Below, in pieces: positions 7,807 through 17,201 of a stretch of 64,000 nt of DNA. The notes beneath the pieces were generated by a model. That model made no database searches. It was not told the origin of the DNA and was given only the letters and a program-made list of their open reading frames with translations. The translations under genes and the position numbers were made by a program. Each line of letters starts with the position of its first letter. The first letter of the stretch is position 1. This DNA is from Corticibacter populi. GTDB taxonomy: Bacteria > Pseudomonadota > Gammaproteobacteria > Burkholderiales > Burkholderiaceae_C. Location: positions 124,001-188,000 of the forward strand of contig NZ_SGWR01000003.1 of assembly GCF_004217315.1 (NCBI RefSeq), given 5' to 3'.

Positions 7807-9447
7807 ATGTTGCGACAATTGATGCTCGGCCTGGGCCTTGCCCTGGCCACCTCCACGACCTTCGCGGCCCCAGCGCCGCAGGTGCTTGGCAAGGACTACA
7901 CCTTCCCGAACCGGATCGAAGGGCTGCCGCACAAGCTCTCCGACTTCCCCGGCTTGCAGATCAGCCGTTTCACTACTTCCGACGGCGTGGAGCTGACCTA
8001 TTGGGAAGCTGGCCAGGGCAAGCCGCTGGTGTTCATCCCAGGCTGGTCGGGCAACGGTGCGCAGTACGTCAACCTGCTGTATCTGCTGAGCCAGAACCAT
8101 CACGTCTACGTGCTCGACCCGCGCAATCAGGGGCTGTCGCAGCGAGTTGAGCATGGCGGGCGCATTTCACGCTTTGCCATGGACCTGAAAGAGTTCGGCG
8201 CCCATCTCGGCCTGGAGAAGGCCGACTACGCAGGCTGGTCTATGGGCGCGGCGGTACTGTGGAGCTACATCGACCTGTTCGGCACCGGTGGCATCAACAA
8301 GGTTGTGTTCGTGGACGAACCGATTTCGATCTATGCGCATCAGGACTGGAGCGAGCGGGAGCGCCTGGAGGCGGGCGGCACAACGACCTCGCCCGAGCGC
8401 ATGGTCGCAGGCTTCACCCAGGGGGCGCCGCTCAACAGCCTGATCACCGACCTGCTGCCGATGCAGCGAGCCGCGCTCAAGGACTCCCCATACTTCGCCA
8501 ATTCCGAGGCGTTCGCCAACGCGTTCGTCAAGAATGATCCCCAGGCGCTGGGCCGGGTGCTGTTCGACCACATCACCAACGACTGGCGCGACGTCATCCG
8601 CCACAGGATCGATGTGCCGGCGGCGATCTTCTCCGGCGAGAAGAGCAACAATCTGCCCAGCCAACGCTGGATGCACCAGACCATCGCGGGCTCGAAGCTG
8701 TTCGTCTACACCGAAGCGGAACAGGGCGATCACTTCCTGATGTTCAAGAATCCGCGCAAGTTCGCCGCCGACCTGCACGCCTTCCTCGCCGAAGCGTCGC
8801 CCCGGCCCACGAATGCCCGGCGTGAGGATGTCATCGACTCCTATCGGCTTTCGGGCGTGCAACTGCGTTCTTCCACCTACCTGGGAAGCCCGGCGCTGGA
8901 ACTTCGCATGCCATCGTCGGCCTATCAGGATCCGACCAAGGAAGAACTCAGCGATCGCGACTTCATGGCATGGCTGCCGGTGGATTTCCGCGATGGCACG
9001 ATCGAAGTGGAGGTCGCAAGCGACCTGGCTCCCGACGCCCCAGACTACGCCCGCGGCTTCATCGGTCTCAGCTTTCGCATCGATGGACAGGGGCGATTCG
9101 AGAGCGTCTACCTGCGCCCGACGAACAGTACCGCCGAAGATCCTGCGCGGCGCAAACGTGCGGTGCAATACGTCGCCTATCCCGACCACCGCTTCAATCG
9201 CCTGCGCGCAGAGGCGCCCGGCAAGTATGAGACGGGGGCCGACCTCTCCCTCGGCAGGTGGATCCACATGAAGCTGATCGTGGCGGGAAGCCAGGCCCGG
9301 CTGTATCTGGATCGCAAACCCGAGCCTGCCCTGGCCATTGATGACTTGAAGCTGGGACCGGCACAGCACGGCGGTGTCGGCGTCTGGCTGGAATCGGGCA
9401 CGATCGCGCATTTCCGCAACCTGCAGATCACGCCAGCGCACCGGTAG
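7807..9447 (+). CDS. Secreted alpha/beta hydrolase with C-terminal concanavalin-like domain
   Basis: A 546-residue protein with a signal peptide (MLRQLMLGLGLALATSTTFA) cleaved before APAPQ. Residues about 50-330 form an alpha/beta hydrolase: oxyanion region FIPGWSGNG, nucleophile elbow GWSMGA with Ser145, and a candidate catalytic His309 in GDHFLMF. Residues about 340-546 look like a beta-sandwich of the LamG/DUF1080 concanavalin type (GTIEVEVASD, FIGLSFRIDG, LYLDRKPEPAL, GVGVWLESGTIAHFRNLQI). The ATG at 7807 starts the signal peptide; a 24-residue extension in the same frame has no export logic. Substrate unknown; an exported esterase, lactonase or dehalogenase-like enzyme with a ligand-binding module is the best guess. 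Confidence 0.8.
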   Translation: MLRQLMLGLGLALATSTTFAAPAPQVLGKDYTFPNRIEGLPHKLSDFPGLQISRFTTSDGVELTYWEAGQGKPLVFIPGWSGNGAQYVNLLYLLSQNHHVYVLDPRNQGLSQRVEHGGRISRFAMDLKEFGAHLGLEKADYAGWSMGAAVLWSYIDLFGTGGINKVVFVDEPISIYAHQDWSERERLEAGGTTTSPERMVAGFTQGAPLNSLITDLLPMQRAALKDSPYFANSEAFANAFVKNDPQALGRVLFDHITNDWRDVIRHRIDVPAAIFSGEKSNNLPSQRWMHQTIAGSKLFVYTEAEQGDHFLMFKNPRKFAADLHAFLAEASPRPTNARREDVIDSYRLSGVQLRSSTYLGSPALELRMPSSAYQDPTKEELSDRDFMAWLPVDFRDGTIEVEVASDLAPDAPDYARGFIGLSFRIDGQGRFESVYLRPTNSTAEDPARRKRAVQYVAYPDHRFNRLRAEAPGKYETGADLSLGRWIHMKLIVAGSQARLYLDRKPEPALAIDDLKLGPAQHGGVGVWLESGTIAHFRNLQITPAHR

Positions 9448-9685
9448 GCTCCGTTTCAACAAGTCAGACGTGCAGGTCGCTCGAAGAACAGGCATCGACG
9501 CACCAAACCTGCTCGGGTCTCTCGACCCGTCCCCGACAAGCAGCAGTCAGCCCATGAAGCATAGACTGTCCACCTACCTTGCCGTTTCACCTGCGGCCAT
9601 GACCTGCCAGTTGCAGGCCCAGGAGCGCTCCTCACCCAAGCTGTTCGCGTTGCACGAAGACTAGAAGCTCCTCAGGCTTCCAGCC

Positions 9686-9713
9686 GACATCCCCTGGCGT
9701 GCCAGGGGATGTC
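9686..9713. terminator. Bidirectional hairpin between convergent genes
   Basis: A perfect 12-bp inverted repeat, GACATCCCCTGG and CCAGGGGATGTC, with a CGTG loop lies between the convergent hydrolase (ends 9447) and M16 peptidase (ends 9742). There is no long U-tract on either side, so termination efficiency is uncertain. The rest of 9448-9741 holds only a 36-codon open frame starting ATG AAG CAT near 9554, with no recognisable product. Confidence 0.6.
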
Positions 9714-9741
9714 TTGGCCAGAGTGAGCGGATAAAGGCGGC

Positions 9742-12519
9742 CTACCTGGAATCGGCCGCGCGCCGCGCCGAACCTGCAAAGTCGCCGGCAACGAACGTGC
9801 TCACTGCCTCTGGTTTGACGCGGCGCCTGACCGCCTCGTTGACCTGCTCCACCGTCAGCTCGGCGATGGTGCGCTCGAAATCGGCATCCCATTGCATGGT
9901 GCGGTCCAGGTAGAGGTTCAGGCGCAGTCCGGAGGCGATGGTGCCGTTGGTGGAACGCGACTCCTGGTACGAGGCCAGCAGGCCGGCCTTCGCATCCTCC
10001 AGCTCCTGCTCGGTCACCCCGTCCTTGACGAAGCGGGCCAGCTCCTCGCCCATCGCTGCCTCCACCCGCCCCATGTTCTCCGGGGCGGACGTGGCCTGCA
10101 TGTAGAACACGCCGTTGTCGGCCTCCGGGCTGACGATCACGCCGCTGCCGACGTAGTAGCTCAGGCCGTCCTGCTCACGGACACGGTCGCCCAGCCGCGA
10201 GGCCTTGGCGCCGCCGCCGAAGATGCGGCCGGCGACGAGCAGCGCCGGATGGTCGGGGTCCTCCACGTCGATCGCGAAGTTGCTGCGCGAGACGATCACG
10301 GCATTGGCTTTGTCCGGCGTTTCGAAAACCTCGCGCACGACCTTGCCGGGCTGGAAGTAGGGTTCATTGCGGCGGACGAACGGCCGGGGCGACTTCCAGC
10401 CGATGAACAGCGTCTCCAGCTCCTTTTGCAGCTGCACCGGATCGAAGTCGCCCACCACCACGGCCTCGCCGTCGGCGGTGCCGTAGAAATCGCGGTGGAA
10501 GGCACGCACGTCCTCCAGCTTCACCGACTGGATCCCGGCCAGTTCCTCGTCCGGCGAGCGCACCGCGCGCGCATGCCCCTGCGGCCACGGGTCGAAATGC
10601 TTGCGCATCGCGTAATCGGCGATGTAGCCCGGTTCGCGCTTGCGGTCCTTCAGCCCGGTGATCGACTGCGAGCGGAGCTGCTCGAACTCGGCTTCGGGGA
10701 AGGACGGGTTGCGCAGGATCTCGGCCGCCAGCCGCAGCGCCGGGATCAGGTTCTCGCGCTCGGCGTCGATGCCGATGTACGCCATCTGGCTGCTGCCGAC
10801 CACCGACACCCGCGCATTGAGGTCGTCGAAGCGCTGCGATATCTGCTCGCGGGTCATGGTTTTGGTCCCGCGCGCCAGCAGGCTGCCGGCGAAGCTGGCA
10901 GCCTCCAGGCGCCCGGCGATGGCCGCGTCGTCGCCGAAATGGAACATCAGCTCGGCCGAGACGCGGTTGCCGCGGGACTGCTTGGGCAGCATCGCCACCT
11001 TCAGTCCGTCACCCAGGGTCATGGTGCGGGTACGGGCCTGGATGTTGCCGGGCGAGTTGTCGAACACCTCGCCGGCCGACACCGCCGGATTGCCCTTGTA
11101 GCCCGCCACCAGCTTGGCGATGTCGGGAGCGGCCGGGATCTCGACACGCTGGGCCACTTCGGTGGGGATGAAGCGCGCCAGGGTGCGGTTGGCCGGGACC
11201 AGGTAGGTCCGGGCCACGCGATTGACGTCGGCCGCGCTGACCTTGGCGATGGCATCGCGATACAGGAAGCCCAGCCGCCAGTCGCCCGCGGCGATGGATT
11301 CGGAAAGCGCGTTGGCAACGCCCAGCACGTTGCTCTTGCTGGCGCGGTCGTACATGTTGGCCAGGCGTTGCTTGGCCGCGGCCACCTCCTCCTCGGTGAA
11401 CGGCTGCCGGGCGGTCCCCTCGACCTGCTCCAGCAACACCCGCTCCACCTGCGCCGGGTCGCCACCGAGCGTGACCGTGGCGAAGAACCCGGCCACGCCC
11501 GGCTCCAGGAAGCCGTCCACCGCGCTTTCGCTGTTCACCGCGAGCTTGGGAACGATCAGGGCCTTCTGCAGCCGTCCACTCGGGACCGCGCCCATGACGT
11601 TGACCAGCACCCTGAGCGCGGCCGAATCCGGATGCGCCATCGCCGGCGCGTGGTAGCCCAGCCCGATCAGGTGCAGTTCGCCGACGCGGCGGATGTTGAT
11701 CTCGCGCTCGCCGTCCTGGGCCGGCTCGACCGTGTACCGGGTCGGCAGGGTGCGCGCCGGGCGCGGCAGCGCGCCGAAGGTGCGCTGCACCGTGGCCAGG
11801 GCGCGCTGCGGATCGAAGCGGCCGGCGATGATCACGGTGGCGTTGTCGGGCTGGTACCAGGTGCGGTAGAACGCCTGCAGCCGCTCGATCGGCACGTTCT
11901 CGACGTCGGCACGGTTGCCGATGACGCTCTTGCCGTAGGCATGCCAGAGGAACGCCTGCGAGGTCATGCGCTGGATCAGGATGCCGGTGGGCTTGTTCTC
12001 GCCGATCTCCAGTTCGTTGCGGACCACGGTCATCTCGCTGTCCAGCTTGTCCTTGGCGACGTCGGCGTTGACCATGCGGTCGGCCTCGGCCGCCAGCAGC
12101 CAGTCCAGGGTTTCGTCGTTGGCGGAGAACCAGCCGTAGTAGTTGGTGCGGTCCTGGCCGGTGGTGCCGTTGTAGGTGATGCCGCGCCGCTTGAACTCGG
12201 CGGCGATGTTGCCGATGGTCGGCGTGCCCTTGAACACCAGGTGCTCCAGCAGGTGGGCCATGCCGCTTTCGCCGTAGTTTTCCTGCGCCGCGCCCACGCC
12301 ATAGGTCACGTTGACCAGGGTCGAGGGCGTGCTGGCGTCGGGGAACATCAGCACCGTCAGGCCGTTGGCCAGCCGGTACTCGGTGATGCCCTCCACGGTG
12401 GCGCCTGCCGTCACCCCTGGCGGCAGAACGGTATTCGCCGATGCAGGCGTCACTGCGCCAGCGTGGACGGACAGCAACAGCGAGCAGGCAAGAAACAGGG
12501 AACGGCAGAACATCGGCAT
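9742..12519 (-). CDS. Periplasmic M16 (pitrilysin-type) zinc peptidase
   Basis: A 925-residue exported protease. A signal peptide (MPMFCRSLFLACSLLLSVHA) suggests a periplasmic location. It has two M16 halves. The first carries the inverted zinc motif HLLEH (His89, Glu92, His93) with the third ligand Glu169 exactly 76 residues after His93. The second (from about residue 490) lacks HxxEH and acts as the closing half of the clamshell. Architecture matches PqqL and FusC, which degrade imported peptides or ferredoxin. It is the last gene of a run with a TonB receptor, FecR, sigma factor, TonB, ExbD and ExbB, so it very likely processes what the receptor imports. The start follows 84 bases after the receptor stop. 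Confidence 0.93.
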   Translation of the reverse strand: MPMFCRSLFLACSLLLSVHAGAVTPASANTVLPPGVTAGATVEGITEYRLANGLTVLMFPDASTPSTLVNVTYGVGAAQENYGESGMAHLLEHLVFKGTPTIGNIAAEFKRRGITYNGTTGQDRTNYYGWFSANDETLDWLLAAEADRMVNADVAKDKLDSEMTVVRNELEIGENKPTGILIQRMTSQAFLWHAYGKSVIGNRADVENVPIERLQAFYRTWYQPDNATVIIAGRFDPQRALATVQRTFGALPRPARTLPTRYTVEPAQDGEREINIRRVGELHLIGLGYHAPAMAHPDSAALRVLVNVMGAVPSGRLQKALIVPKLAVNSESAVDGFLEPGVAGFFATVTLGGDPAQVERVLLEQVEGTARQPFTEEEVAAAKQRLANMYDRASKSNVLGVANALSESIAAGDWRLGFLYRDAIAKVSAADVNRVARTYLVPANRTLARFIPTEVAQRVEIPAAPDIAKLVAGYKGNPAVSAGEVFDNSPGNIQARTRTMTLGDGLKVAMLPKQSRGNRVSAELMFHFGDDAAIAGRLEAASFAGSLLARGTKTMTREQISQRFDDLNARVSVVGSSQMAYIGIDAERENLIPALRLAAEILRNPSFPEAEFEQLRSQSITGLKDRKREPGYIADYAMRKHFDPWPQGHARAVRSPDEELAGIQSVKLEDVRAFHRDFYGTADGEAVVVGDFDPVQLQKELETLFIGWKSPRPFVRRNEPYFQPGKVVREVFETPDKANAVIVSRSNFAIDVEDPDHPALLVAGRIFGGGAKASRLGDRVREQDGLSYYVGSGVIVSPEADNGVFYMQATSAPENMGRVEAAMGEELARFVKDGVTEQELEDAKAGLLASYQESRSTNGTIASGLRLNLYLDRTMQWDADFERTIAELTVEQVNEAVRRRVKPEAVSTFVAGDFAGSARRAADSR

Positions 12520-12603
12520 CTACTCCGGGGATATCTGCAAAAGGTGGACGAACGGCCCGCCCACGCTCTCTTGCGAGCGTGGGCCGGAGCCTGGGGCTTG
12601 GGA

Positions 12604-15288
12604 TCAGAACTGTCCGCGCAGAGACAGGGTGTAGCTGCGTGGCTCGCCGTACCAGTTCCCGGAGGAGGAATTGGTGACCGTCTGGTAGTAGGTGCGGTCC
12701 AGCAGGTTGTTGATGTTCAGGGCCAGCGTCCAGCGATCGTCGAGTTTCCAGCCCGCGCGCGCGGACACCACCGCGTACGAGCCCTGCTCGAACTCGAACG
12801 CCGTGGCCGCGCTGGTGCATTCACCGGTGACCGCGTCCACCGGACAGGCCAGCCCGGCGTAGTAGCTGCGGCTCTGCCCGTTGATGCCGCCGCCGATGTT
12901 GAGCCGGCTCTGCCAGCCGTCGCCCTGGAACTGGTAGCTGGTCCAGAGCTTGAACAGGTGCTTGGGCAGGCGGCTCTGCAGCGGCAGGCCATTGGAGAAG
13001 GACAGCTCGCCGGTTTCCTCGTTGGAGTTGCGGGTGTAGCTGGCAGCCACCTGCCAGCCCGGCAGGATCTCGCCGGTGACCTCCACGTCCACGCCGCGGC
13101 TCACCCGCTGCAGGTCGGTGTCGGTGACGTAGCAGCAGAAGTGGGTGCCGCCATCGGGCGAGGTGAGATCGCCGTCGAGGTAGGCGAAGCCCTCCTGCTC
13201 GATGCGGTAGGCCGACAGCGTGGCATTGAGCCGGCCATCGCGGGCCGCCCACTTGATGCCGGCCTCGATGTTGCTGCCGGTGACGGGGTCCACCGCCTTG
13301 CCATCATGGCCGAGCATCAGCGACTGCTCGACGTAGATATCGCTGTAGCTGGCATAGACCGAAACGTCGTCGGCGACGTCGTAGACCAGCGAGAAGGTGG
13401 GCGGCCAGCTGAAATTGTTGGTGGAATAGCCGAAGGGATAGGTGTCGTACACCTGTCCAAGCTCACGCGGCTCGAAGGTCGTCCAGTCGAGGCAGCCCGT
13501 CGAAAACTCGCACAGGCTCTGCAGCACCTCCTGCTGTTTCATCGTGCTGTAGCGCAGGCCGATGTTCAGATGCAGCGGCTCCCAGAACGTGAGCCGCAGA
13601 TTGGCGTAGGCGCCGCTCTGGCGGCTGCGGTAGGTGGGATAGCGCTGGTACGGCGTCAGGTTGCCGGCCGCCGCGTAGGCCGGATCGCTGGGATCGAAAC
13701 CGAACACGTTCACCGGAGTGTCCGAGCTTTCGTAGTCGACCGGAATGTAGCGGGTCAGGCCTGCGCCGTCGGCTTCCATGTAGTTGGCACCCACCACCAG
13801 TAGCTGCTCGTGCCCGAACAACTCGAAGCTGCCACTGAGGGTGAAGTCGGCGGCGGTCTGGGTGCTGGCGCCGTCTTCCTTGAGCTGCTGCTGGAGCGGC
13901 CCCTCCCCGGTCACCAGATCGACCGCGCCCTGGACCATTCCATAATGCCAGGTACGCTCCTGCTTGGTCCGGGTGACGTTCAGCTTCAGGTTCCAGTTCG
14001 GCCCCAGTTCCTGCTCGACCATGCCGTAGAACTCGGTGGTATCGAAGTCGTAGCTGTTCCACGGAAAGCACAGGCAGGTGTCTCGCGACAGGCGCAGGTC
14101 GCTGCCATCGATGTAGCGCGGCAGGCCGCCGGCGAACGGCAGCGCGTCCTGCCAGGTGCGGCTGACGCCGAGACTGACCACGGTCGAAGACGTCAGGTCG
14201 TACTCCAGCACGCCGTTGGCCACTTTCTTCTCGTTGTGGGCGACGTCGTAGAAGTAGTCCTGGTCCTGCCAGACCAGGATGCCGCGCCCGCGCAGCCTGC
14301 CGTCCAGGCCCAGCGGTCCGGTGGCGTCCAGCGTCGCGCGATAGTTGCTCCAGCTCCCCGCCTGGACTTCGGCGACCACCTGGCGATGGTCCAGCGGGCG
14401 CTTGCGCGTCAGGCTGATCACGCCGCCCGGGTCGCCGTAGCCGTTGAACAGGCCATCGGCGCCGCGCAGGATCTCGGCATGGTCGTACAGCGCCATGTCC
14501 AGTTGCGGCACCATGCCCCACTTGGTGGTCGAAGCGATGTCCAACGGCGCGCCGCCGTCGCTCTGTAGGCGCTGGATGCGAAAGCCGCGCGAGTAGAACT
14601 CCGCCTCCAGCGGGCCGTTGCTGCCGGTGATGGTGCTTACGCCCGTGCTCTGGGCCATCAGCGCGGAGAAATCCGTAAGGTTCTGCTCGACGATGCGCTC
14701 GTGCGTGACCACGCTGACCGACTGCGGGGTCTCCTTGATCGAGAGCGGCATCTTGCTGGCGATGCTCAGCGCGTCGCTGGTGTAGCTGCCGCTGCCCTCG
14801 GTGGCGGTCACGTCCGTGCTTCCGTTGTTGCCGGCCACGGCCCGGCTGCTGCCATCGCCCTCGATGCGCAGCGGGCCGAGCATGCGCGTGCTGCCGGCGT
14901 CAGGAAGCACTTCGATGACCACCGTGCGCGGGCCGGCGAACCGGAAGGTCAGGCCGCTACCCGCCAGCAACTGGGTCAGGCCGCCCTCGATGGAGTAGGT
15001 GCCACGCAGGCCCTCGGTGCGCTTGCCGTCGGTCAGCCGGCTGTCGACATTGAACTGCAGTCCGGACTGCGCGCCGAAACGCAGCAGCGCGGCGCTCAGG
15101 GGGCCGGCGGGCACATCGAAATCGCGTGTCTGCCCCTGCTGCGCGCGGGCTTCCTGAGCGCTGGCCACCGGTGCCACGCTCAAGGCGAAGGCCCCCGCAG
15201 CCACCGCCACCAGCGCGCCTTTCGCGCAGCCCTGCACCATCTGTTCAAGAACCGAAGCCAGTGAAACGTTGAGAGCCGTGCGCCTCAT
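12604..15288 (-). CDS. FecA/FpvA-type TonB-dependent outer-membrane receptor with STN signalling domain
   Basis: An 894-residue TonB-dependent transducer. After a long signal peptide (ending near APVASAQ), residues about 55-110 form an STN domain, the periplasmic module that contacts a FecR anti-sigma factor. A plug domain follows (KETPQSVSVVTHERI; GFNGYGDPGGVISLTRKRP-like segment), then the 22-strand barrel ending in the terminal Phe (SYTLSLRGQF). The plug resembles ferri-siderophore receptors (FpvA, FhuE, FoxA), but the ligand cannot be read from sequence. Start: ATG 15288 (MRRTALNVSLAS) with GGGA upstream; a GTG at 15318 adds 10 residues. The 291-base gap upstream (15289-15579) probably holds the promoter used by the neighbouring ECF sigma factor; I see no other gene there. 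Confidence 0.93.
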   Translation of the reverse strand: MRRTALNVSLASVLEQMVQGCAKGALVAVAAGAFALSVAPVASAQEARAQQGQTRDFDVPAGPLSAALLRFGAQSGLQFNVDSRLTDGKRTEGLRGTYSIEGGLTQLLAGSGLTFRFAGPRTVVIEVLPDAGSTRMLGPLRIEGDGSSRAVAGNNGSTDVTATEGSGSYTSDALSIASKMPLSIKETPQSVSVVTHERIVEQNLTDFSALMAQSTGVSTITGSNGPLEAEFYSRGFRIQRLQSDGGAPLDIASTTKWGMVPQLDMALYDHAEILRGADGLFNGYGDPGGVISLTRKRPLDHRQVVAEVQAGSWSNYRATLDATGPLGLDGRLRGRGILVWQDQDYFYDVAHNEKKVANGVLEYDLTSSTVVSLGVSRTWQDALPFAGGLPRYIDGSDLRLSRDTCLCFPWNSYDFDTTEFYGMVEQELGPNWNLKLNVTRTKQERTWHYGMVQGAVDLVTGEGPLQQQLKEDGASTQTAADFTLSGSFELFGHEQLLVVGANYMEADGAGLTRYIPVDYESSDTPVNVFGFDPSDPAYAAAGNLTPYQRYPTYRSRQSGAYANLRLTFWEPLHLNIGLRYSTMKQQEVLQSLCEFSTGCLDWTTFEPRELGQVYDTYPFGYSTNNFSWPPTFSLVYDVADDVSVYASYSDIYVEQSLMLGHDGKAVDPVTGSNIEAGIKWAARDGRLNATLSAYRIEQEGFAYLDGDLTSPDGGTHFCCYVTDTDLQRVSRGVDVEVTGEILPGWQVAASYTRNSNEETGELSFSNGLPLQSRLPKHLFKLWTSYQFQGDGWQSRLNIGGGINGQSRSYYAGLACPVDAVTGECTSAATAFEFEQGSYAVVSARAGWKLDDRWTLALNINNLLDRTYYQTVTNSSSGNWYGEPRSYTLSLRGQF

Positions 15289-15579
15289 TCCCTTTTCCCC
15301 ATGGTTGTCGTCGACCACGCCCCAGTGTTGCCAGCAGGGCGAACCCGAGACCGATCCGCGCCTCCCACGCGAACGGGATCTCTTGAAGAGGTAATGCTTG
15401 AGGAGGCCGAAGTTGACAAACGGATTTCAGATGGGCACCGGAGATCGTGATTGACGCTGGGTCACCGCCGTATGGGCGGCGCCAAGCAGGAGTCCCAGCG
15501 AACGGACGCGTCGCTCAGTGCGGCCGCGCGGCTCCCACGGAAGGCGACACGACGCGCCCAAATAGGTGCCGCAGGAGCG

Positions 15580-16572
15580 TCAGGACGCGTGGATCCAGAC
15601 GATCGGTCCGATGCGGGTCACTTTGACGGGCAAGGACTGCTCCAGCGTGTCATACCACTCGTCCAGGCGCGCCAGATCCACGATCGAACTCACACGCTGC
15701 TGCCCGGCTTGTGGGTAGCTGACCAGCACCAGGCGCCGGTCGTAGCGTTTGAGCTCGTCCAGTACCTCGCCGATGCGGCGGTTCTCGAATTGCAGGCGTC
15801 CGGTGCGCCAGGACAGCATCTGTTCCGCGCTGACCGCTTCGATGTGCGGCGCATCGCCCGGATGGACGCGGACCTGCTCGTCCGCGGTGACGAACACGGC
15901 GGGCGCGTCCGCACTGGCGACTTGCACCTTGCCCCGTTGCACGGTCACCACGACGTCCTCGCCTTCGCGGCGCACGCCGAAGGCCGTTCCCAACACCATG
16001 ATCTGGCTGCTACCGGCATCGACGGTGAACGGATGCTGCGGATCATGGGCCACATCGAAGTACGCTTCGCCGCGCGCCAGACGGATATGGCGCCGGTTCC
16101 CATCGACCTGCACGTCGGCGGCGCTGCCGGTGTTCAACCACATCGTGCTGCCATCGGCCAAGGCAATGGTGCGCTGCTCGCCGGTACCGGTGGTCTGATC
16201 GAATCGCCAGTCCCGCTGCCACTGGCCACCCAGCGTCACAGCCAGAAGCAACGCCGCCGCGGTCGCCAGCGCGGGGCGGCGCCATCGGCGTCTTGGCTGG
16301 GCCTGGCGCCGTTGCGCCGCGGAAGCAGGAAGACTGGCCATCACCGGGGCGTACTGCGCCTCCAGCGGCTCCCCGAGCATCACCCACAGTCGTCGGGCCT
16401 CGTTGAGCGCTTTCTCGTGGCGCGCATCCGAGTCGCGCCACCGCTCGAACTCGGCCAGCGCATTTGCATCGGCCTCTCCGGTGGCGATCCGGGAGACCCA
16501 CACGAGTGCCTGATCCATCGGATCGTTGGGATCCAGTTCCATCTTCTTCTGCATGGTGTCGTCGTCGCTCAT
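15580..16572 (-). CDS. FecR-like anti-sigma factor / signal transducer
   Basis: A 330-residue FecR-family protein. The N-terminal cytoplasmic part (residues 15-75) has the family pattern AL.W..R...GEAD..AL.EFERWR.SD..H..A and contacts the sigma factor. One transmembrane helix lies at about 100-117, and the periplasmic FecR domain follows (IALADGSTMWLNTGSAADV; RGEAYFDVAHDPQHPFTVDAG), ending in a short C-terminal domain that touches the receptor STN domain. It lies between the ECF sigma gene (59 bases upstream) and the receptor. Together they make a classical three-part cell-surface signalling chain. Confidence 0.93.
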   Translation of the reverse strand: MSDDDTMQKKMELDPNDPMDQALVWVSRIATGEADANALAEFERWRDSDARHEKALNEARRLWVMLGEPLEAQYAPVMASLPASAAQRRQAQPRRRWRRPALATAAALLLAVTLGGQWQRDWRFDQTTGTGEQRTIALADGSTMWLNTGSAADVQVDGNRRHIRLARGEAYFDVAHDPQHPFTVDAGSSQIMVLGTAFGVRREGEDVVVTVQRGKVQVASADAPAVFVTADEQVRVHPGDAPHIEAVSAEQMLSWRTGRLQFENRRIGEVLDELKRYDRRLVLVSYPQAGQQRVSSIVDLARLDEWYDTLEQSLPVKVTRIGPIVWIHAS

Positions 16573-16631
16573 CTGCCTGTCCCTCTAACGCCCAGCGAGC
16601 CCGAAAATGACAATCGAGGGCATGCGTCCGT

Positions 16632-17201
16632 TCATCTCTCGCCCAGCTTCTGCGCGCAGGCTTTCAATGCAAGCAGCACGTACTTGTTCACCAGGCTCAA
16701 CGAAACCCCCAGCCGGGCGGCGACCTCTTCGCGCGGCAGGCCTTCGACGCGCGTCAGGTACAGCACGTCGCGGCACTTGGCGGGAAGTTCGGCAAGCGTG
16801 GCCTCGATCAGGCTCATCTGGTCCCGCGCGTGCGCGTGTTCTTCCGGCTCGGCGACATGCCCCTCGAACAAGGTCAATGCGCCCGCGAGCAGCTGCACCC
16901 GATTGGCTTCGCTGCGCATGTGATAGAGCGCCGCGTGCACAGCCATGCGCATCAGGTAGCGTCGCGCGCCTTCTTCGCTGGACAGGAGGCTGGAGACCCG
17001 GCCGAGGCGAAAGTAGATGTCCTGCGCCAGATCCTGCGCGGTATGGCGATCGAGGATGCGGCGCTCGATGACGCGCTCGAGGTTCGGCCGGATCTCGATG
17101 AAGATGCGCGTCAGCTCTTCGGTCGTCAGCGCGGTGGTCAGCACTGCCTCATCCGCGACGCTCGGCGCGGATGCCGAGGGTTCGATCCGCCTCCACTTCA
17201 T
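16632..17201 (-). CDS. FecI-like ECF sigma factor
   Basis: A 189-residue ECF sigma factor: sigma region 2 around residues 45-105 (IEIRPNLERVIERRILDRHTAQDLAQDIYFRL) and region 4 around 130-180 (LPAKCRDVLYLTRVEGL, then an HTH EEVAARLGVSLSLVNKYV). The chosen ATG at 17201 overlaps the tonB stop (ATGA); the longer in-frame opening is only tonB sequence in another frame. It should direct RNA polymerase to the receptor and M16 genes when FecR is signalled. Translational coupling to tonB is unusual, since fecI genes commonly have their own promoter. Confidence 0.9.
   Translation of the reverse strand: MKWRRIEPSASAPSVADEAVLTTALTTEELTRIFIEIRPNLERVIERRILDRHTAQDLAQDIYFRLGRVSSLLSSEEGARRYLMRMAVHAALYHMRSEANRVQLLAGALTLFEGHVAEPEEHAHARDQMSLIEATLAELPAKCRDVLYLTRVEGLPREEVAARLGVSLSLVNKYVLLALKACAQKLGER

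Noticed and set aside
9554-9664. 36-codon frame after the hydrolase
   Set aside because: It begins like a signal peptide but stops at once after it; probably the remnant of a lost gene or chance.
9892-13803. A 1303-codon plus-strand open frame across the M16 peptidase and receptor genes
   Set aside because: It is antisense to two clearly recognisable proteins, is rich in His/Arg/Gly/Ala without any domain, and reflects the scarcity of stop codons opposite GC-rich coding DNA.
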